A DNA stretch of 64,000 nt from Haloprofundus halobius (GTDB lineage: Archaea > Halobacteriota > Halobacteria > Halobacteriales > Haloferacaceae): assembly GCF_020097835.1 (NCBI RefSeq), contig NZ_CP083667.1, positions 1 to 64,000 of the forward strand. Direction: 5' to 3'. The notes under the pieces were generated by a model that made no database searches, had not been told where the DNA came from, and saw nothing but the letters and a program-made list of their open reading frames with translations. Positions 8,016 to 17,092 of the stretch are shown piece after piece (the stretch's first letter is position 1; each line of letters opens with the position of its first letter). A program made the position numbers and the translations under genes.

Positions 8016-9065
8016 TCTATAGTAATCGTTAGAACTAATTACTCAGAAAATGTATGAATGAGTCATGAAACGCCTCACCGGTATCACGGTTGACGACCTC
8101 CAAAATGTCCTCGAGTCTGTTGACGATAAAAAGCCGGCTCAACGCCTGTTCGTGGCGATTGCGTACAAAAACGGCGTTACACAATCGGAGCTCGCCAAGT
8201 GGTTCGACGTCGAACGAAAGACGATCTATAACTGGCTCACGCGACTCGAAGAACGGGATTTCGAGTGTGCCGTGCTCGACGAGGATCGGCCGGGGAGACC
8301 GCGGAAACTTACTGATGAGCAGCTCAATGAACTCGAATCAGTTCTTCAGAACCCACCGACGGGATCCAGGTTCGATGCTCCTGCCTGGACGACAGAATTG
8401 CTCCAGAGATTCATCCGAGACCAGTTCAATATCGATTACTCACGACCGAGCTGTCGACGGTTAATGAAGGAAGCTGGGTTGAACTACCAGACGCCCCGAA
8501 AAGCCGCCGCCGAGGCAGATGTCGAGGACCCCCAAGCGCTCGAAAAGAAGTTAAAAAAACTTAGTCACGTCTGGATACCTAGCTAGTCTGCATCGACCAC
8601 ACGAGGACTCTAGCCGAGCCGAGCCGACCCAGGCGTGATTTCCCCGCGGATTGGAGCTGTCGGTCGATTTATCCGGTCAGCGGGACTATATATGGATGTG
8701 CTCGGCATAGTTTTAGAGGATGGCGAGGCGTTCTACTGTAAATCGGGCGAGTGCATCACCGGGGAGTACACATGGAAATTTATGCTCGTGCTGAGTGAGG
8801 AATTTGACGAGGATTTGTTTGTCCTCAATGACGCTCCGTATTTTCGCACCTCTAAGGTTACTGAGTCGGAAAATCGAGACGACATCGATTTCGTTCAACT
8901 GCCACCATATTCACTTGATATGAAGCCAGTTGAAGGATGCTGATGACAATAAAAGAAGCGCTGAAGAACCATTCTTCGAGGTTTGGATGGATTCAAACAG
9001 GCTTTACAATAAGGGTTGAACGAGATTTCGCACCTCATACGAGTAATAACTTATGATGGATCCTA
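8016..9065 (+). mobile_element. Decayed IS630-like insertion sequence
   Basis: It starts with an AT-rich palindromic end TCTATAGTAATCGTTAGAAC then TAATTACTCAG (AGTAAT...ATTACT arms). It continues through a transposase remnant and fades near 9060 (GAGTAATAACTTATGATGG). The same 31-bp end occurs alone at 26336-26366. Termini at the right side are uncertain. Confidence 0.65.
8065..9055 (+). pseudogene. IS630-family transposase, broken
   Basis: 8065-8586 encodes 173 aa with an N-terminal helix-turn-helix (QSELAKWFDVERKTIYNWLTRLEER) and the RPGRPRKLTDEQ linker typical of IS630 transposases. It ends in an in-frame stop after KKLKKLSHVWIPS. The DDE domain survives in pieces: GEYTWKFMLVLSEEFDEDLF, then FVLNDAPYFRTSKV and FVQLPPYSLDMKPVE (usual 'LP.YSP.LNPIE') at 8641-8940, and EALKN-type remnants to about 9055. 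The usual LDNA.xH is altered to LNDAPYF. It is non-functional. Confidence 0.8.
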
Positions 9066-9876
9066 CCTCTCCTAAGGAGATCGAGCTCATACGGTGTATG
9101 TATCCGATAGTCGAATACACGACAGTTGAAATATTCCAACGCAATTCCTAATCCGTCGTATCCCGAAAAGAATCACCTCTGAAGGCCGATTCCGACATCA
9201 ATGTTCAGTTTAGCGGAATGACACCGTCCTTGTAATCATTGGTGGGACGATATTTCTCGTCGATTTAATGTTCATCACTACAGGGTGAGATGTCGACCGT
9301 GACGGATAACCTAGCAGTTCCTGAATTCCTTGAGTCAGCGAACCAACGCAGGAATCCGCTCCTTCTGATGTCGTCTATCCTACAACTTGGTGGTTGTCAC
9401 CTATCGACACCCTTGACCACTTCGACGAGGCGGCGAAAGAGGAATTTGACGCAGATCTCCCACTCTATTGTCAGTCGATGAGACGGAGGTCTTCACGGAC
9501 GGGTGGTTCACGGATATGCGGCCCGTCGACGACAGGACGTCCTTCGACGGCATGACTATCCACCGGACACTGGTCGTCACGGACACAGCCAGTTAGCTGG
9601 GGGAATGAGACCGTCCTCGGGTTCGTCTTCGACCTGAGGAGATGCTGTATATTACTGAGGACAGTGCAGACGACGAGTGTGCTACCAGAGAGGCCTCAGT
9701 TCGACCATTTTGAACCGCTCCAAAAAGTACTCCATTGCGCGATCGACTCAGCCCCTATCTTTATATAAAGAATATCACCAAAGATTGGGGATCCCTAAAG
9801 TGTAGTCATCCTCTCAGCATTGTTCGACAATTGTTGTATAACGAGTTGCGATATTGCCGATCATGGGTGAAATTGC
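9066..9876. other. Degenerate accessory DNA, no intact gene
   Basis: About 800 bp of lower-GC sequence. Between 9361 and 9720 two plus-strand frames give protein-like segments (TTWWLSPIDTLDHFDEAAKE in one, DGWFTDMRPVDDRTSFDGM in the next) separated by shifts and stops. This suggests a decayed coding region I cannot identify. Confidence 0.4.
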
Positions 9877-9972
9877 ATGCAATGCCCCAAATGCGATAAG
9901 AGTCTCGTAGCTTTAGAAGAGTATCACGACAAAGAGTTCGTTTGCGGTTCGTGTGGGTATTTTCCTTCCTAG
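9877..9972 (+). CDS. Tiny zinc-ribbon protein (31 aa)
   Basis: An ORF of 31 codons: MQCPKC near the N-terminus and FVCGSCGYFPS at the C-terminus form two CxxC knuckles (C3/C6 and C23/C26). Haloarchaea encode many small CPxCG-related zinc-finger proteins of this size, several shown to be expressed. Spacing between the knuckles (16 residues) is in the range for a treble-clef or ribbon fold. An upstream ATG at 9863 is in another frame. Function unknown; expression unproven. Confidence 0.5.
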   Translation: MQCPKCDKSLVALEEYHDKEFVCGSCGYFPS

Positions 9973-10083
9973 GTTCTGACTGACATCGGAACGAACATTT
10001 TTTCGACTAACCGGTAAATACCAGGTCCGACCGTCGATATCATTTTCAAGCTATTACTACCGTTCATTCTTTGAACCACTACC

Positions 10084-10494
10084 CTAAAGAAGCAGATCGG
10101 TAGTGCATTTTTCTCCTTCTCTCTTCTTTCTCGGCGTCGACTCAGTTAAGATGGTGTCCGTTTCGACGAGTTCGAAGCCTCGTGCTTCCATCTCATCGAA
10201 GTACTGATCATCACCGATTCTACTGGTCTCGGTCACGAAGATTCCGTCCTTCTGGACGACACCGTCTGCCATGAGTTGCAATGTCACCGAGAGTGGGACG
10301 CCGACTTTGCAGCCAGACCTTCGCATCATCGAGATATCGTTCCCGTCGCGCCACGTATCAACGAATGATTTCGTCGATTCCTCAACGTCAGTCCTCAGCC
10401 GCTTTCTGTTGGTCGACGTTTCGGGATCCTTCGTTACATCATTAGTCGTGTAATGCCATACGAAGGAAACGTGTAATGGGCAGTAATTCGCCAT
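10084..10494 (-). CDS. Hypothetical protein
   Basis: A 136-aa ORF of unrecognised family. The N-terminal part has two Cys and a Trp-rich stretch. The C-terminal part (DGIFVTETSRIGDDQYFDEM, ARGFELVETD) is acidic and reads like a real haloarchaeal protein. The true start may be an internal Met. It is isolated among decayed DNA, so it could be a fragment. Confidence 0.35.
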   Translation of the reverse strand: MANYCPLHVSFVWHYTTNDVTKDPETSTNRKRLRTDVEESTKSFVDTWRDGNDISMMRRSGCKVGVPLSVTLQLMADGVVQKDGIFVTETSRIGDDQYFDEMEARGFELVETDTILTESTPRKKREGEKCTTDLLL

Positions 10495-11111
10495 TCGGAG
10501 TCATGGTGGGGTTCCGACCGGCTGTTCCGCCCTTCGTACAGGGTTTCCTGTCGTCCTCGCCCGATGAAGACAACGGCTCATCATCGGTGATTGCTCGTTG
10601 GTGTATGCCGTCCTTCGAACCAACAAAACTTGGCTTTGAGCCGTTTGTTTCCTTCTCGAAGCCTTTTTGTCCTCTTCCTCAAGCGCAACAAGGCGATTCA
10701 GTATTCTTCTTTGGAAGCTCTGAAGAGGTCATGGGCAGGCGAGACGAGATGGTCTCTGAACAAGAGACCATCCCTCAGAAATGTATTTGCTTGCCTACTA
10801 CACCGATATACGACATCAGTTTTGCGGCACCTACGAGAGTGTCGGAATCGATCTGGGAGAAACACGTATCAATAACCTATGGATGGGGAGTTGGCCGATT
10901 GTCCGCTAGTGGCTTCTATATTTCATTATCTGCTATTATTTCCAACTATCCAATCAATGCCGATAAACAACAGTCCTGGAGATTATATATATAGAATTCC
11001 GGATGATGTACTTTAGGGCTAACTTGGCCCTATAAATGGCTCCACATTCTTTACAAGTAATGTTTTGTAATCCCTATGCAGACTGGGATGCACTCTAATT
11101 CAGAACGGATT
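10495..11111. other. Unassigned region
   Basis: No gene can be supported. Two overlapping plus-strand ORFs (10476-10994 and 10591-10875) have Ser/Phe-rich composition unlike haloarchaeal proteins, and no motif was seen. The last 130 bp are AT-rich (TATATATAGAATTCC near 10985). Confidence 0.4.
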
Positions 11112-12125
11112 TCACGTGATGGAGTGAGTAGTACATTCAATAGTAAACGTCTCTGTTGACCCGCCTGGAAGGCAATTGGCAGTTCCGTTTTCAATAGCTT
11201 CCTTAAGGCCTGCGTTGGGTATTGATGTCGACGGTTCAAGCCCGATGTTGTAGTTTCGACCGAAAAACGGGGCCTCAGTAAACCCTCCGAAAGGTTGCCA
11301 GTACCAGAGATACTCAAAAAGATCCTCTGGGAAGACCACATTCACTCCAAGATTTATCTCCGGATTTTCTACTGTATAGCACCCCTCTTTCAAGTCCGTG
11401 AGCACAACTAAGTCATGAACCCGCTCAGATTTCGGCGGGAACGAGCGTAAATCGACTTCCTGACCATCGAACTCACAAATCGGCCATTCGAATGTCTCGC
11501 CCGCTGGGAAGCGAGCCTCTGGAATGTCGTGATCGGGATCTACGAGAACTGTGTCACAGGGAACGGAGAGCGACGCTTCTGGGGAAATTAGTGGCTCTCC
11601 AAGGGCGATGTGTTGTAACCAAGAGTAATCAACAGCGACTTCACTTTGATTCCGTACAGATTCGGTTACAATGAGCGAAGATTGACCAGCTTTAAGACTC
11701 AGTTCGCGCGTTATCTGCAGGGGATATCGAGTCAATGAAGTCTCTAATCTAACACACACTCGATCAACTGTGTCTTCAACGATAATGGCATCCCATGGGA
11801 CGAGCGTTGCCTCTCCATGAAGCGCGAGCGGCGCTCCATGGATTGTGGACGGGCCTCCGGCCCCCGGTAAGACATCTTGCCATCCACCGGGATAGTGGTC
11901 CAAGAACCGGAAATGATCATCATGACCTCCGATCGGCCCCTGGGCTGGAGATCGCCACTCGTGCGGTGCCTCGAAAAGAATATTTGTATCAGTCCGTTTG
12001 TCTCGAATCTCTGTTATATCGGCGCCCTTCCCGGCCAGCACTTCGACACGAAGGTGTGCATTTTCGAGGATAACGACGTCGAGTCCCTTCTTCTGATACT
12101 GGTCCGTAATCCGGCAATTGCGCAT
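11112..12125 (-). CDS. Aldose 1-epimerase/DUF4432-like protein
   Basis: A 337-aa protein of the galactose-mutarotase-like beta-sandwich superfamily. Sequence cues are VEVLAGKGADITEIRDKRTD near the N-terminus (usual 'G..I..I..K....ILW'), HGAPLALHGEA (putative His region), and a long run of beta strands ending in FTIECTTHS. The family interconverts sugar anomers or binds modified hexoses. Next to an IclR regulator and GH38 glycosidase genes, it probably supplies the right anomer of the released sugar to a dehydrogenase. It faces away from the GH38 genes and may share regulation with the IclR gene just upstream. Confidence 0.75.
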   Translation of the reverse strand: MRNCRITDQYQKKGLDVVILENAHLRVEVLAGKGADITEIRDKRTDTNILFEAPHEWRSPAQGPIGGHDDHFRFLDHYPGGWQDVLPGAGGPSTIHGAPLALHGEATLVPWDAIIVEDTVDRVCVRLETSLTRYPLQITRELSLKAGQSSLIVTESVRNQSEVAVDYSWLQHIALGEPLISPEASLSVPCDTVLVDPDHDIPEARFPAGETFEWPICEFDGQEVDLRSFPPKSERVHDLVVLTDLKEGCYTVENPEINLGVNVVFPEDLFEYLWYWQPFGGFTEAPFFGRNYNIGLEPSTSIPNAGLKEAIENGTANCLPGGSTETFTIECTTHSIT

Positions 12126-12247
12126 ACTCTATACGTACACAGCGATATTATAAACATTCTGAATCAGTATGGTTTGCACCTGTCTAAGTCAGTTGAATGA
12201 CGTGTCGATCATTGAGTAGAGCGTGCAAATCAAGGACATAACTCTAT

Positions 12248-13012
12248 TCAGTAATGAGTCAATTTTAATTCAATTACATTAGCGTGGTTTCGCAGCGTGT
12301 CGAGTAACTCATTTTCTATTCGTTCGTCGGAGAATCGAGTTTTCGGTCCCGAGACGGATATCGCGCCAACAACCGCCTTTTCATTGAGGATGGGCACGGC
12401 GACGGCTCGGATGCTCTCCCAGTGTTCTTCATCCTCTATAGCGTATCCTTGATCACGGATCTTGGCTAAATCCTCGAACAGTACATCGGGTTCCGTTATG
12501 GTTTGTGCGGTCGATTCTGGTAAACTGTAAGTATCGATGATTTCCTGAATACGTTCTTCTGGCTGGTGAGCGAGTAACGCTTTTCCGAGAGAGGTCCAGT
12601 GCATATTGGTGAACTCACCGATTTGAGCGTTATCGTAGATTGCGTCTCTCCCTTCAGAGATATAGAGGAGAACTCGCTTTCCGTTCTCTTCGACTCCTAG
12701 ATTAGCCACCTCTCCTGTTTCCTCTGCGAGCGCATCGATTTCCGATTCGGCGACGTGGAAAATGTCGAAATTTTGTCTGACCGCTACTCCGTGATCAAGA
12801 AACTGTAAACTGAGCCTGTACTCGTTGTCTTCCTTGTAGAGATACCCCGCTTCGTACATCGTCTTGAGGTGAATGTAGGCTGTGCTCTTCGGGAGATCGA
12901 GACTCGATGCGAGTTCAGTCACGGTCTTAGGTCCCCTGTCCCTCAGATGTCTAACTATCATAAACGCAGTTTCAACGCCCTGGAGAGTTTGTCCCTTGGT
13001 CTCTTCTGGCAT
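12248..13012 (-). CDS. IclR-family transcriptional regulator
   Basis: A 254-aa protein. The winged helix is at residues about 8-65 (KTVTELASSLDLPKSTAYIH) and the IclR effector domain at about 80-250 (GEVANLGVEENGKRVLLYIS, MHWTSLGKALLAHQPEE, AVAVPILNEKAVVGAISVSG). The length is normal. It is divergent from the GH38 pair with 129 bp between. IclR proteins are usually local regulators of sugar or aromatic catabolic genes, so it probably controls the GH38 and transporter genes. The ligand is unknown. Confidence 0.9.
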   Translation of the reverse strand: MPEETKGQTLQGVETAFMIVRHLRDRGPKTVTELASSLDLPKSTAYIHLKTMYEAGYLYKEDNEYRLSLQFLDHGVAVRQNFDIFHVAESEIDALAEETGEVANLGVEENGKRVLLYISEGRDAIYDNAQIGEFTNMHWTSLGKALLAHQPEERIQEIIDTYSLPESTAQTITEPDVLFEDLAKIRDQGYAIEDEEHWESIRAVAVPILNEKAVVGAISVSGPKTRFSDERIENELLDTLRNHANVIELKLTHY

Positions 13013-13104
13013 ACATTGCGATATTACGTGTCAGAACTTAAAGCTGGGGTAGATATCTCTTCCAACCAACTTAAACGACGCTAATGGCTAGCGCGTGAAA
13101 AACA

Positions 13105-13113
13105 TTTAATAAA
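13105..13113 (+). promoter_or_regulatory. TATA box of the GH38 operon
   Basis: TTTAATAAA lies 29-37 nt upstream of the ATG at 13142, so transcription should start at or within a few nt of the start codon (leaderless mRNA, common in haloarchaea). Confidence 0.6.
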
Positions 13114-13141
13114 GAGGCCAACTCCATATTCGTGGTGTAGC

Positions 13142-14383
13142 ATGACACAAGTAGACACAATACAATTGATAAACCATTGTCACACCGACATCGGGTATAC
13201 TCATGACCAACCCGTGCTGTGGGACCTCCAGCGCCGATTTATCGACGACGGTATTGCTGCGGCTGCGGAGGATTTAGAAGTGGACAGTCCGGACGCGTTT
13301 CATTGGACGATCGAAACGACGGGACCGCTGCTTCGATGGCTTGAGACTGCGAGCGACAAGCAGATCGAACAATTACAGCGACTGGAGGAGGCCGGACGCG
13401 TCGAAGTCACCGGAATGCTGGCGAATATCACGCCGTTGTACGGTCCGGCTCAGACCGACGAGACACTCCGGCCAATCCAACGCCTTCGGGACGAGTACGG
13501 TTTCGACATCAAGTACGGGATGAATTGTGACGTGAACGGTCAGAATTGGTCGTTTCCGGATGCACTCCTCGACGCCGGTATCGAGGGATTCTCCATGGCC
13601 ATCAACGAACACTTCGGCGGGGCACCGCTCAAGCGTCCCGAGGTGTTCCGGTGGGAAGCACCGAGCGGTCGAGAGCTCCTTGCTTTCAACGGGTATCACT
13701 ATTCGACGGGACATCAGATGGGTATCGGTCGCGATCTTGAGGAGCTACGAGACAAGTGGTGGCCCCGGGTCGAACGCCAACTTGAAGCCGCAGAGTATCC
13801 ACTCTCGAAGCTCCTGATCCAGAGCTATCACCCGTTCGGCGATAATGGACCCGCGTATCGCGAATTCTCCGACTTCATCCGTGAATGGAACGATCTGGAC
13901 GCCGTTCTCGACGGTGAACTTCCGGTGATCGAGATGGCGACGCCGGCAGACTGGTGGGAGCACGTCCAGTCTAACGTTGACTGTCTGGAAGCCTACAGCG
14001 GTGACTGGACGGACTTCTGGAATTTCGGAAGCATAAGCAGCGCCCGAGAAATGTCAATAAACAGGGAAAATCGGCGTCGGCTCCTTACTGCCGATGCACT
14101 CGAAGCGGGGCTGGGCGCGCTCGGCGCTGCAGATCATCAGCGCGAACCGACGCGGCGATCGGCACCGGAAACCCGCGATGATGCCTGGTGGGCGACCCAC
14201 TTCTTCGACGAGCATACGTGGGGTTCTGATACCGCAGTAAGTGTTCCGGAGGGAGAAGATGCAGCAAGTCAGTGGAATCATAAAGCCAACTATGCCTACC
14301 ATGGTCGGAGCCTCAGCATGATGCGACAGCGGGATAGTATCGCCGAACTTGCGCGACGAGTGTCCACGGGTGATACCCAATGA
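13142..14383 (+). CDS. GH38 alpha-mannosidase-like protein, N-terminal catalytic part
   Basis: 413 aa corresponding to the catalytic domain and linker of GH38 enzymes (retaining alpha-mannosidases, Zn-dependent). The metal motif HCHTDIGYTHD is at residues 12-22 (H12, H14, D16). The predicted nucleophile region is KYGMNCDVNGQNW with Asp130. SYHPFGDNG (about 225) and DEHTWGSD (about 360) are further active-site segments. There is no signal peptide, so it acts in the cytosol on imported oligosaccharide. The protein stops exactly where the C-terminal beta-sandwich begins in one-piece homologues. That part is the next gene, overlapping by 4 bp (ATGA). Confidence 0.85.
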   Translation: MTQVDTIQLINHCHTDIGYTHDQPVLWDLQRRFIDDGIAAAAEDLEVDSPDAFHWTIETTGPLLRWLETASDKQIEQLQRLEEAGRVEVTGMLANITPLYGPAQTDETLRPIQRLRDEYGFDIKYGMNCDVNGQNWSFPDALLDAGIEGFSMAINEHFGGAPLKRPEVFRWEAPSGRELLAFNGYHYSTGHQMGIGRDLEELRDKWWPRVERQLEAAEYPLSKLLIQSYHPFGDNGPAYREFSDFIREWNDLDAVLDGELPVIEMATPADWWEHVQSNVDCLEAYSGDWTDFWNFGSISSAREMSINRENRRRLLTADALEAGLGALGAADHQREPTRRSAPETRDDAWWATHFFDEHTWGSDTAVSVPEGEDAASQWNHKANYAYHGRSLSMMRQRDSIAELARRVSTGDTQ

Positions 14384-15924
14384 GTACCGACGGAATCTTC
14401 CTCTTCAACCCCCTCCCCTGGGAGCGGGAACTGTCCGGACCGATCGCGGATCAGGTGGTCAACCCCCGCGGCGTCCCCAACGACGAAACTTCGGGACGCC
14501 ACTTTCAGGATCGTGACAACCACCGACTCGCTCCGTCGGGCTTCGTCGATGACGAAGACATCGAGTCGATGTTCAGCCCTGGTGGGTACTACCTCCCTTC
14601 GACGGCGGTGCCCGGATACGGGTGGACAGTCGTTCCGCGAGACGAACTGATCTCGATCGAAGGAAGTTCGTTCGACGAACGGTCGACCGTCGAAACCGAT
14701 CGGTACGTTCTGACCTTCGACAGAGACAGCGGTGGGATCGCGAGCTGGTACGACAAAGATCGGAACTGCGAGTGGGTCGATCACTCGTCGGAATATCCGC
14801 TCGCCGGTTTCGTTCACGAGGAAGTCGTCGATAACGAAACGGATCGTCCGCGGAAGCGGCTCTTCGATTATCGTCCCGAGGTAGAAGACCGCCACGCCGC
14901 TGTCGCCGGTATCCTCGATGCCCCACGCGGTTTCCGGCCGGATTGGCACGGAGCTCGATCCGGGCCCGATCGGGTTCTTCAACATCGCGTCTTCGATGGC
15001 CCGGAGAGATACGAGGTACGACAGATACTGGAGACGCCGCAGGTCGAGAGTAACGTTGTGCTCCAGTTCTCGATCCCGACCGACGGGGACACGATAACGG
15101 TTGATGCGCAGTGGGATATGGGTCTCCGGACCCAACCCGAAGCGACGTATCTGGCGTTCCCGTTCGACCTCGACGACCCGACTCCCCGCCTCGATGTCGG
15201 CGGACAGGCGATGGAACCGGGCGAAGATCAACTCCCCGGGTCGGTCTACGACTACTATACCGTCCAGTACTGGGCTGACCTCTCCGACACCGATCGCGGA
15301 ATGACGATCGGTTGCCCCTTGAATCCGCTCGTACAACTGGGTGACTTCAACTTCGCCGAAAATCAGTGGGAGTTCGACCTCGAACACCCGCTGTTCCTCG
15401 GGTGGGTGACGAATAATTACTGGGACACCAATTTCCGGGCTCACCAACCGGGTCGCGTGCGCGCACAGTATCATCTCACTCCGCACGACGAGTTCGACGA
15501 AGCGTTGGCACACAAATCGGGTCTAGAGGCGACGCACTACGAGCCGCTGGCACAGACACTAGGTGAGGGAACGATGGACGAACCGCCGATCGAAGGATCC
15601 GGGCGGTTCCTCAATCTGCCCGAACTGCCAGTGCTTGTGACGCAGATTCGGCCGGTTGATGCTGACACGGGAGTCTTCCATCCGGGGATCGAGACCGTCG
15701 ATGATCGTGACGATCGTATCCTCGTTTCCCTCCGGAACGCCTCGGATGACGGCCGTACGGCTCAGATCGGTCACGGTGAACTCGTGATTGATGACGCCGC
15801 GCGCACAGATCCGACCGGGAAAATCACTAAAGAGAACCTTCGAGTAACTGAGAACGGCGTCGATGTTCGAATGGAGGCCCGCGAGACGGTTACTGTCCGC
15901 CTTGACGCCGGGTTGAACGAGTAA
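14380..15924 (+). CDS. GH38-like protein, C-terminal beta-sandwich part
   Basis: A 514-aa protein starting with GIFLFNPLPWERE, the phrase that marks the start of the GH38 C-terminal region in single-chain enzymes. Mostly beta-strand sequence follows (FDRDSGGIASWYDKDRNCEW, the usual 'G.I.S..D' motif; TYLAFPFDL; YDYYTVQYWADLSD). It lacks the catalytic HxHxD segment. The 4-bp overlap with the upstream gene suggests coupled translation and assembly of a two-subunit enzyme. Alternatively a single-gene ancestor was split by a small indel. The intact length of both halves favours functional subunits. Confidence 0.8.
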   Translation: MSTDGIFLFNPLPWERELSGPIADQVVNPRGVPNDETSGRHFQDRDNHRLAPSGFVDDEDIESMFSPGGYYLPSTAVPGYGWTVVPRDELISIEGSSFDERSTVETDRYVLTFDRDSGGIASWYDKDRNCEWVDHSSEYPLAGFVHEEVVDNETDRPRKRLFDYRPEVEDRHAAVAGILDAPRGFRPDWHGARSGPDRVLQHRVFDGPERYEVRQILETPQVESNVVLQFSIPTDGDTITVDAQWDMGLRTQPEATYLAFPFDLDDPTPRLDVGGQAMEPGEDQLPGSVYDYYTVQYWADLSDTDRGMTIGCPLNPLVQLGDFNFAENQWEFDLEHPLFLGWVTNNYWDTNFRAHQPGRVRAQYHLTPHDEFDEALAHKSGLEATHYEPLAQTLGEGTMDEPPIEGSGRFLNLPELPVLVTQIRPVDADTGVFHPGIETVDDRDDRILVSLRNASDDGRTAQIGHGELVIDDAARTDPTGKITKENLRVTENGVDVRMEARETVTVRLDAGLNE

Positions 15925-15950
15925 TCTTTCGTTCGAACCCAGGAGTTCTT

Positions 15951-17048
15951 TTACGGATTCGGCTCCGTCAGTTCCGACCGGGACGAGGTGAGCGCTTCGC
16001 CGTCGGAGAACAGATGCACTCGTTCGTCTGGGATATCGAACCGGAGTTCGTCTCTGTCTTTCAGGGTCCCGTCGCGCTGTGCCTCGGCGATCAACTCTAC
16101 GTTACCAATTTCCAAGTACAGGAGAATATCGGTTCCCGTCGGCTCGACGACTCTTACGTCCGCGTGATATTGCCCCGTTTCCGTGATGTCGATGTGCTCC
16201 GGTCGAATACCCATCCGGATGTCCGTCGCGTCTGTCCCGGATACGGCATCTAACAGCTCGTCCGTAAGTTCGTAGCTGAAGCCGTCAAATTGAATCGTCC
16301 GCTGGTCTCGATCTAATCGCCCGTCGATGAAATTCATGCTGGGTGATCCGATGAATCCCGCGACGAATTCGTTTGCCGGATCATCGTGGAGCTCCTCCGG
16401 TGTTCCGACTTGTTGGACCTCTCCCTTGTCGAGAACCATGATCTTTGTTCCCATGGTCATCGCCTCGACCTGATCGTGGGTCACGTACACGAACGTCGTC
16501 CCGATCTGCTCATGTAGCTGCTTTAGTTCCGTGCGCATCTGGGTCCGCAACTTGGCGTCGAGATTCGACAGCGGCTCATCGAGCAGGAACACGCTAGGGT
16601 CGCGAACGATCGAGCGACCGAGGGCGACGCGCTGTTGTTGGCCGCCGGACAGCTCCGAGGGACTTCGATCGAGAAGCTCCTCGATGTCGAGGATGCGCGC
16701 CGCTTCCTCAACTTTGCGCTTTATTTCGGAGTCGGAAATACCCGATACTTTGAGCGAGAGACCCATGTTCTGCCGAACGGTCATGTGCGGGTAGAGAGCG
16801 TAATTCTGGAACACCATCGCGATGTCTCGCTCGGCCGGCTCCAGGTCGGTTACGTTTCGACCACCGATGAGGATCTCGCCTTCAGTCGCGTCCTCCAGAC
16901 CGGCGACACACCGTAGGGTCGTTGATTTCCCTGACCCCGACGGCCCGAGCAAAACGAGGAAATCGTTGTTATCGGCTTCGATCGATACGTCATCGGCGGC
17001 GACGACTTCGCTAAATCGCTTGGTAAGATTTTGTATTTGTAACGACAT
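15951..17048 (-). CDS. ABC transporter ATP-binding protein (MalK/UgpC type)
   Basis: 365 aa. Walker A GPSGSGKST is at about 35-43, Q-loop FQNYALYPHMTV at about 81-92, signature LSGGQQQR at about 133-140, Walker B VFLLDEPLSNLDAKLR, and H-loop YVTHDQ. A C-terminal TOBE/OB regulatory domain (about 240-365) is typical of carbohydrate importers of the MalK group. It is the last gene of the minus-strand sugar block, 44 bp after the binding-protein gene, and energises the two permeases at 21.5-23.3 kb. Confidence 0.92.
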   Translation of the reverse strand: MSLQIQNLTKRFSEVVAADDVSIEADNNDFLVLLGPSGSGKSTTLRCVAGLEDATEGEILIGGRNVTDLEPAERDIAMVFQNYALYPHMTVRQNMGLSLKVSGISDSEIKRKVEEAARILDIEELLDRSPSELSGGQQQRVALGRSIVRDPSVFLLDEPLSNLDAKLRTQMRTELKQLHEQIGTTFVYVTHDQVEAMTMGTKIMVLDKGEVQQVGTPEELHDDPANEFVAGFIGSPSMNFIDGRLDRDQRTIQFDGFSYELTDELLDAVSGTDATDIRMGIRPEHIDITETGQYHADVRVVEPTGTDILLYLEIGNVELIAEAQRDGTLKDRDELRFDIPDERVHLFSDGEALTSSRSELTEPNP

Positions 17049-17092
17049 TGTTTAATTCGTATAGGTAACGAAATATTGGCACGTTCTACGGG

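Noticed and set aside
10476-10994. A 172-codon plus-strand ORF
   Set aside because: Composition (Ser/Phe/Pro rich, few acidic residues) is unlike the neighbouring haloarchaeal proteins and no motif was found.
14296-15513. A 405-codon minus-strand ORF opposite the GH38 C-terminal gene
   Set aside because: Antisense shadow with no recognisable domain; the plus-strand gene is supported by GH38 motifs and coupling.
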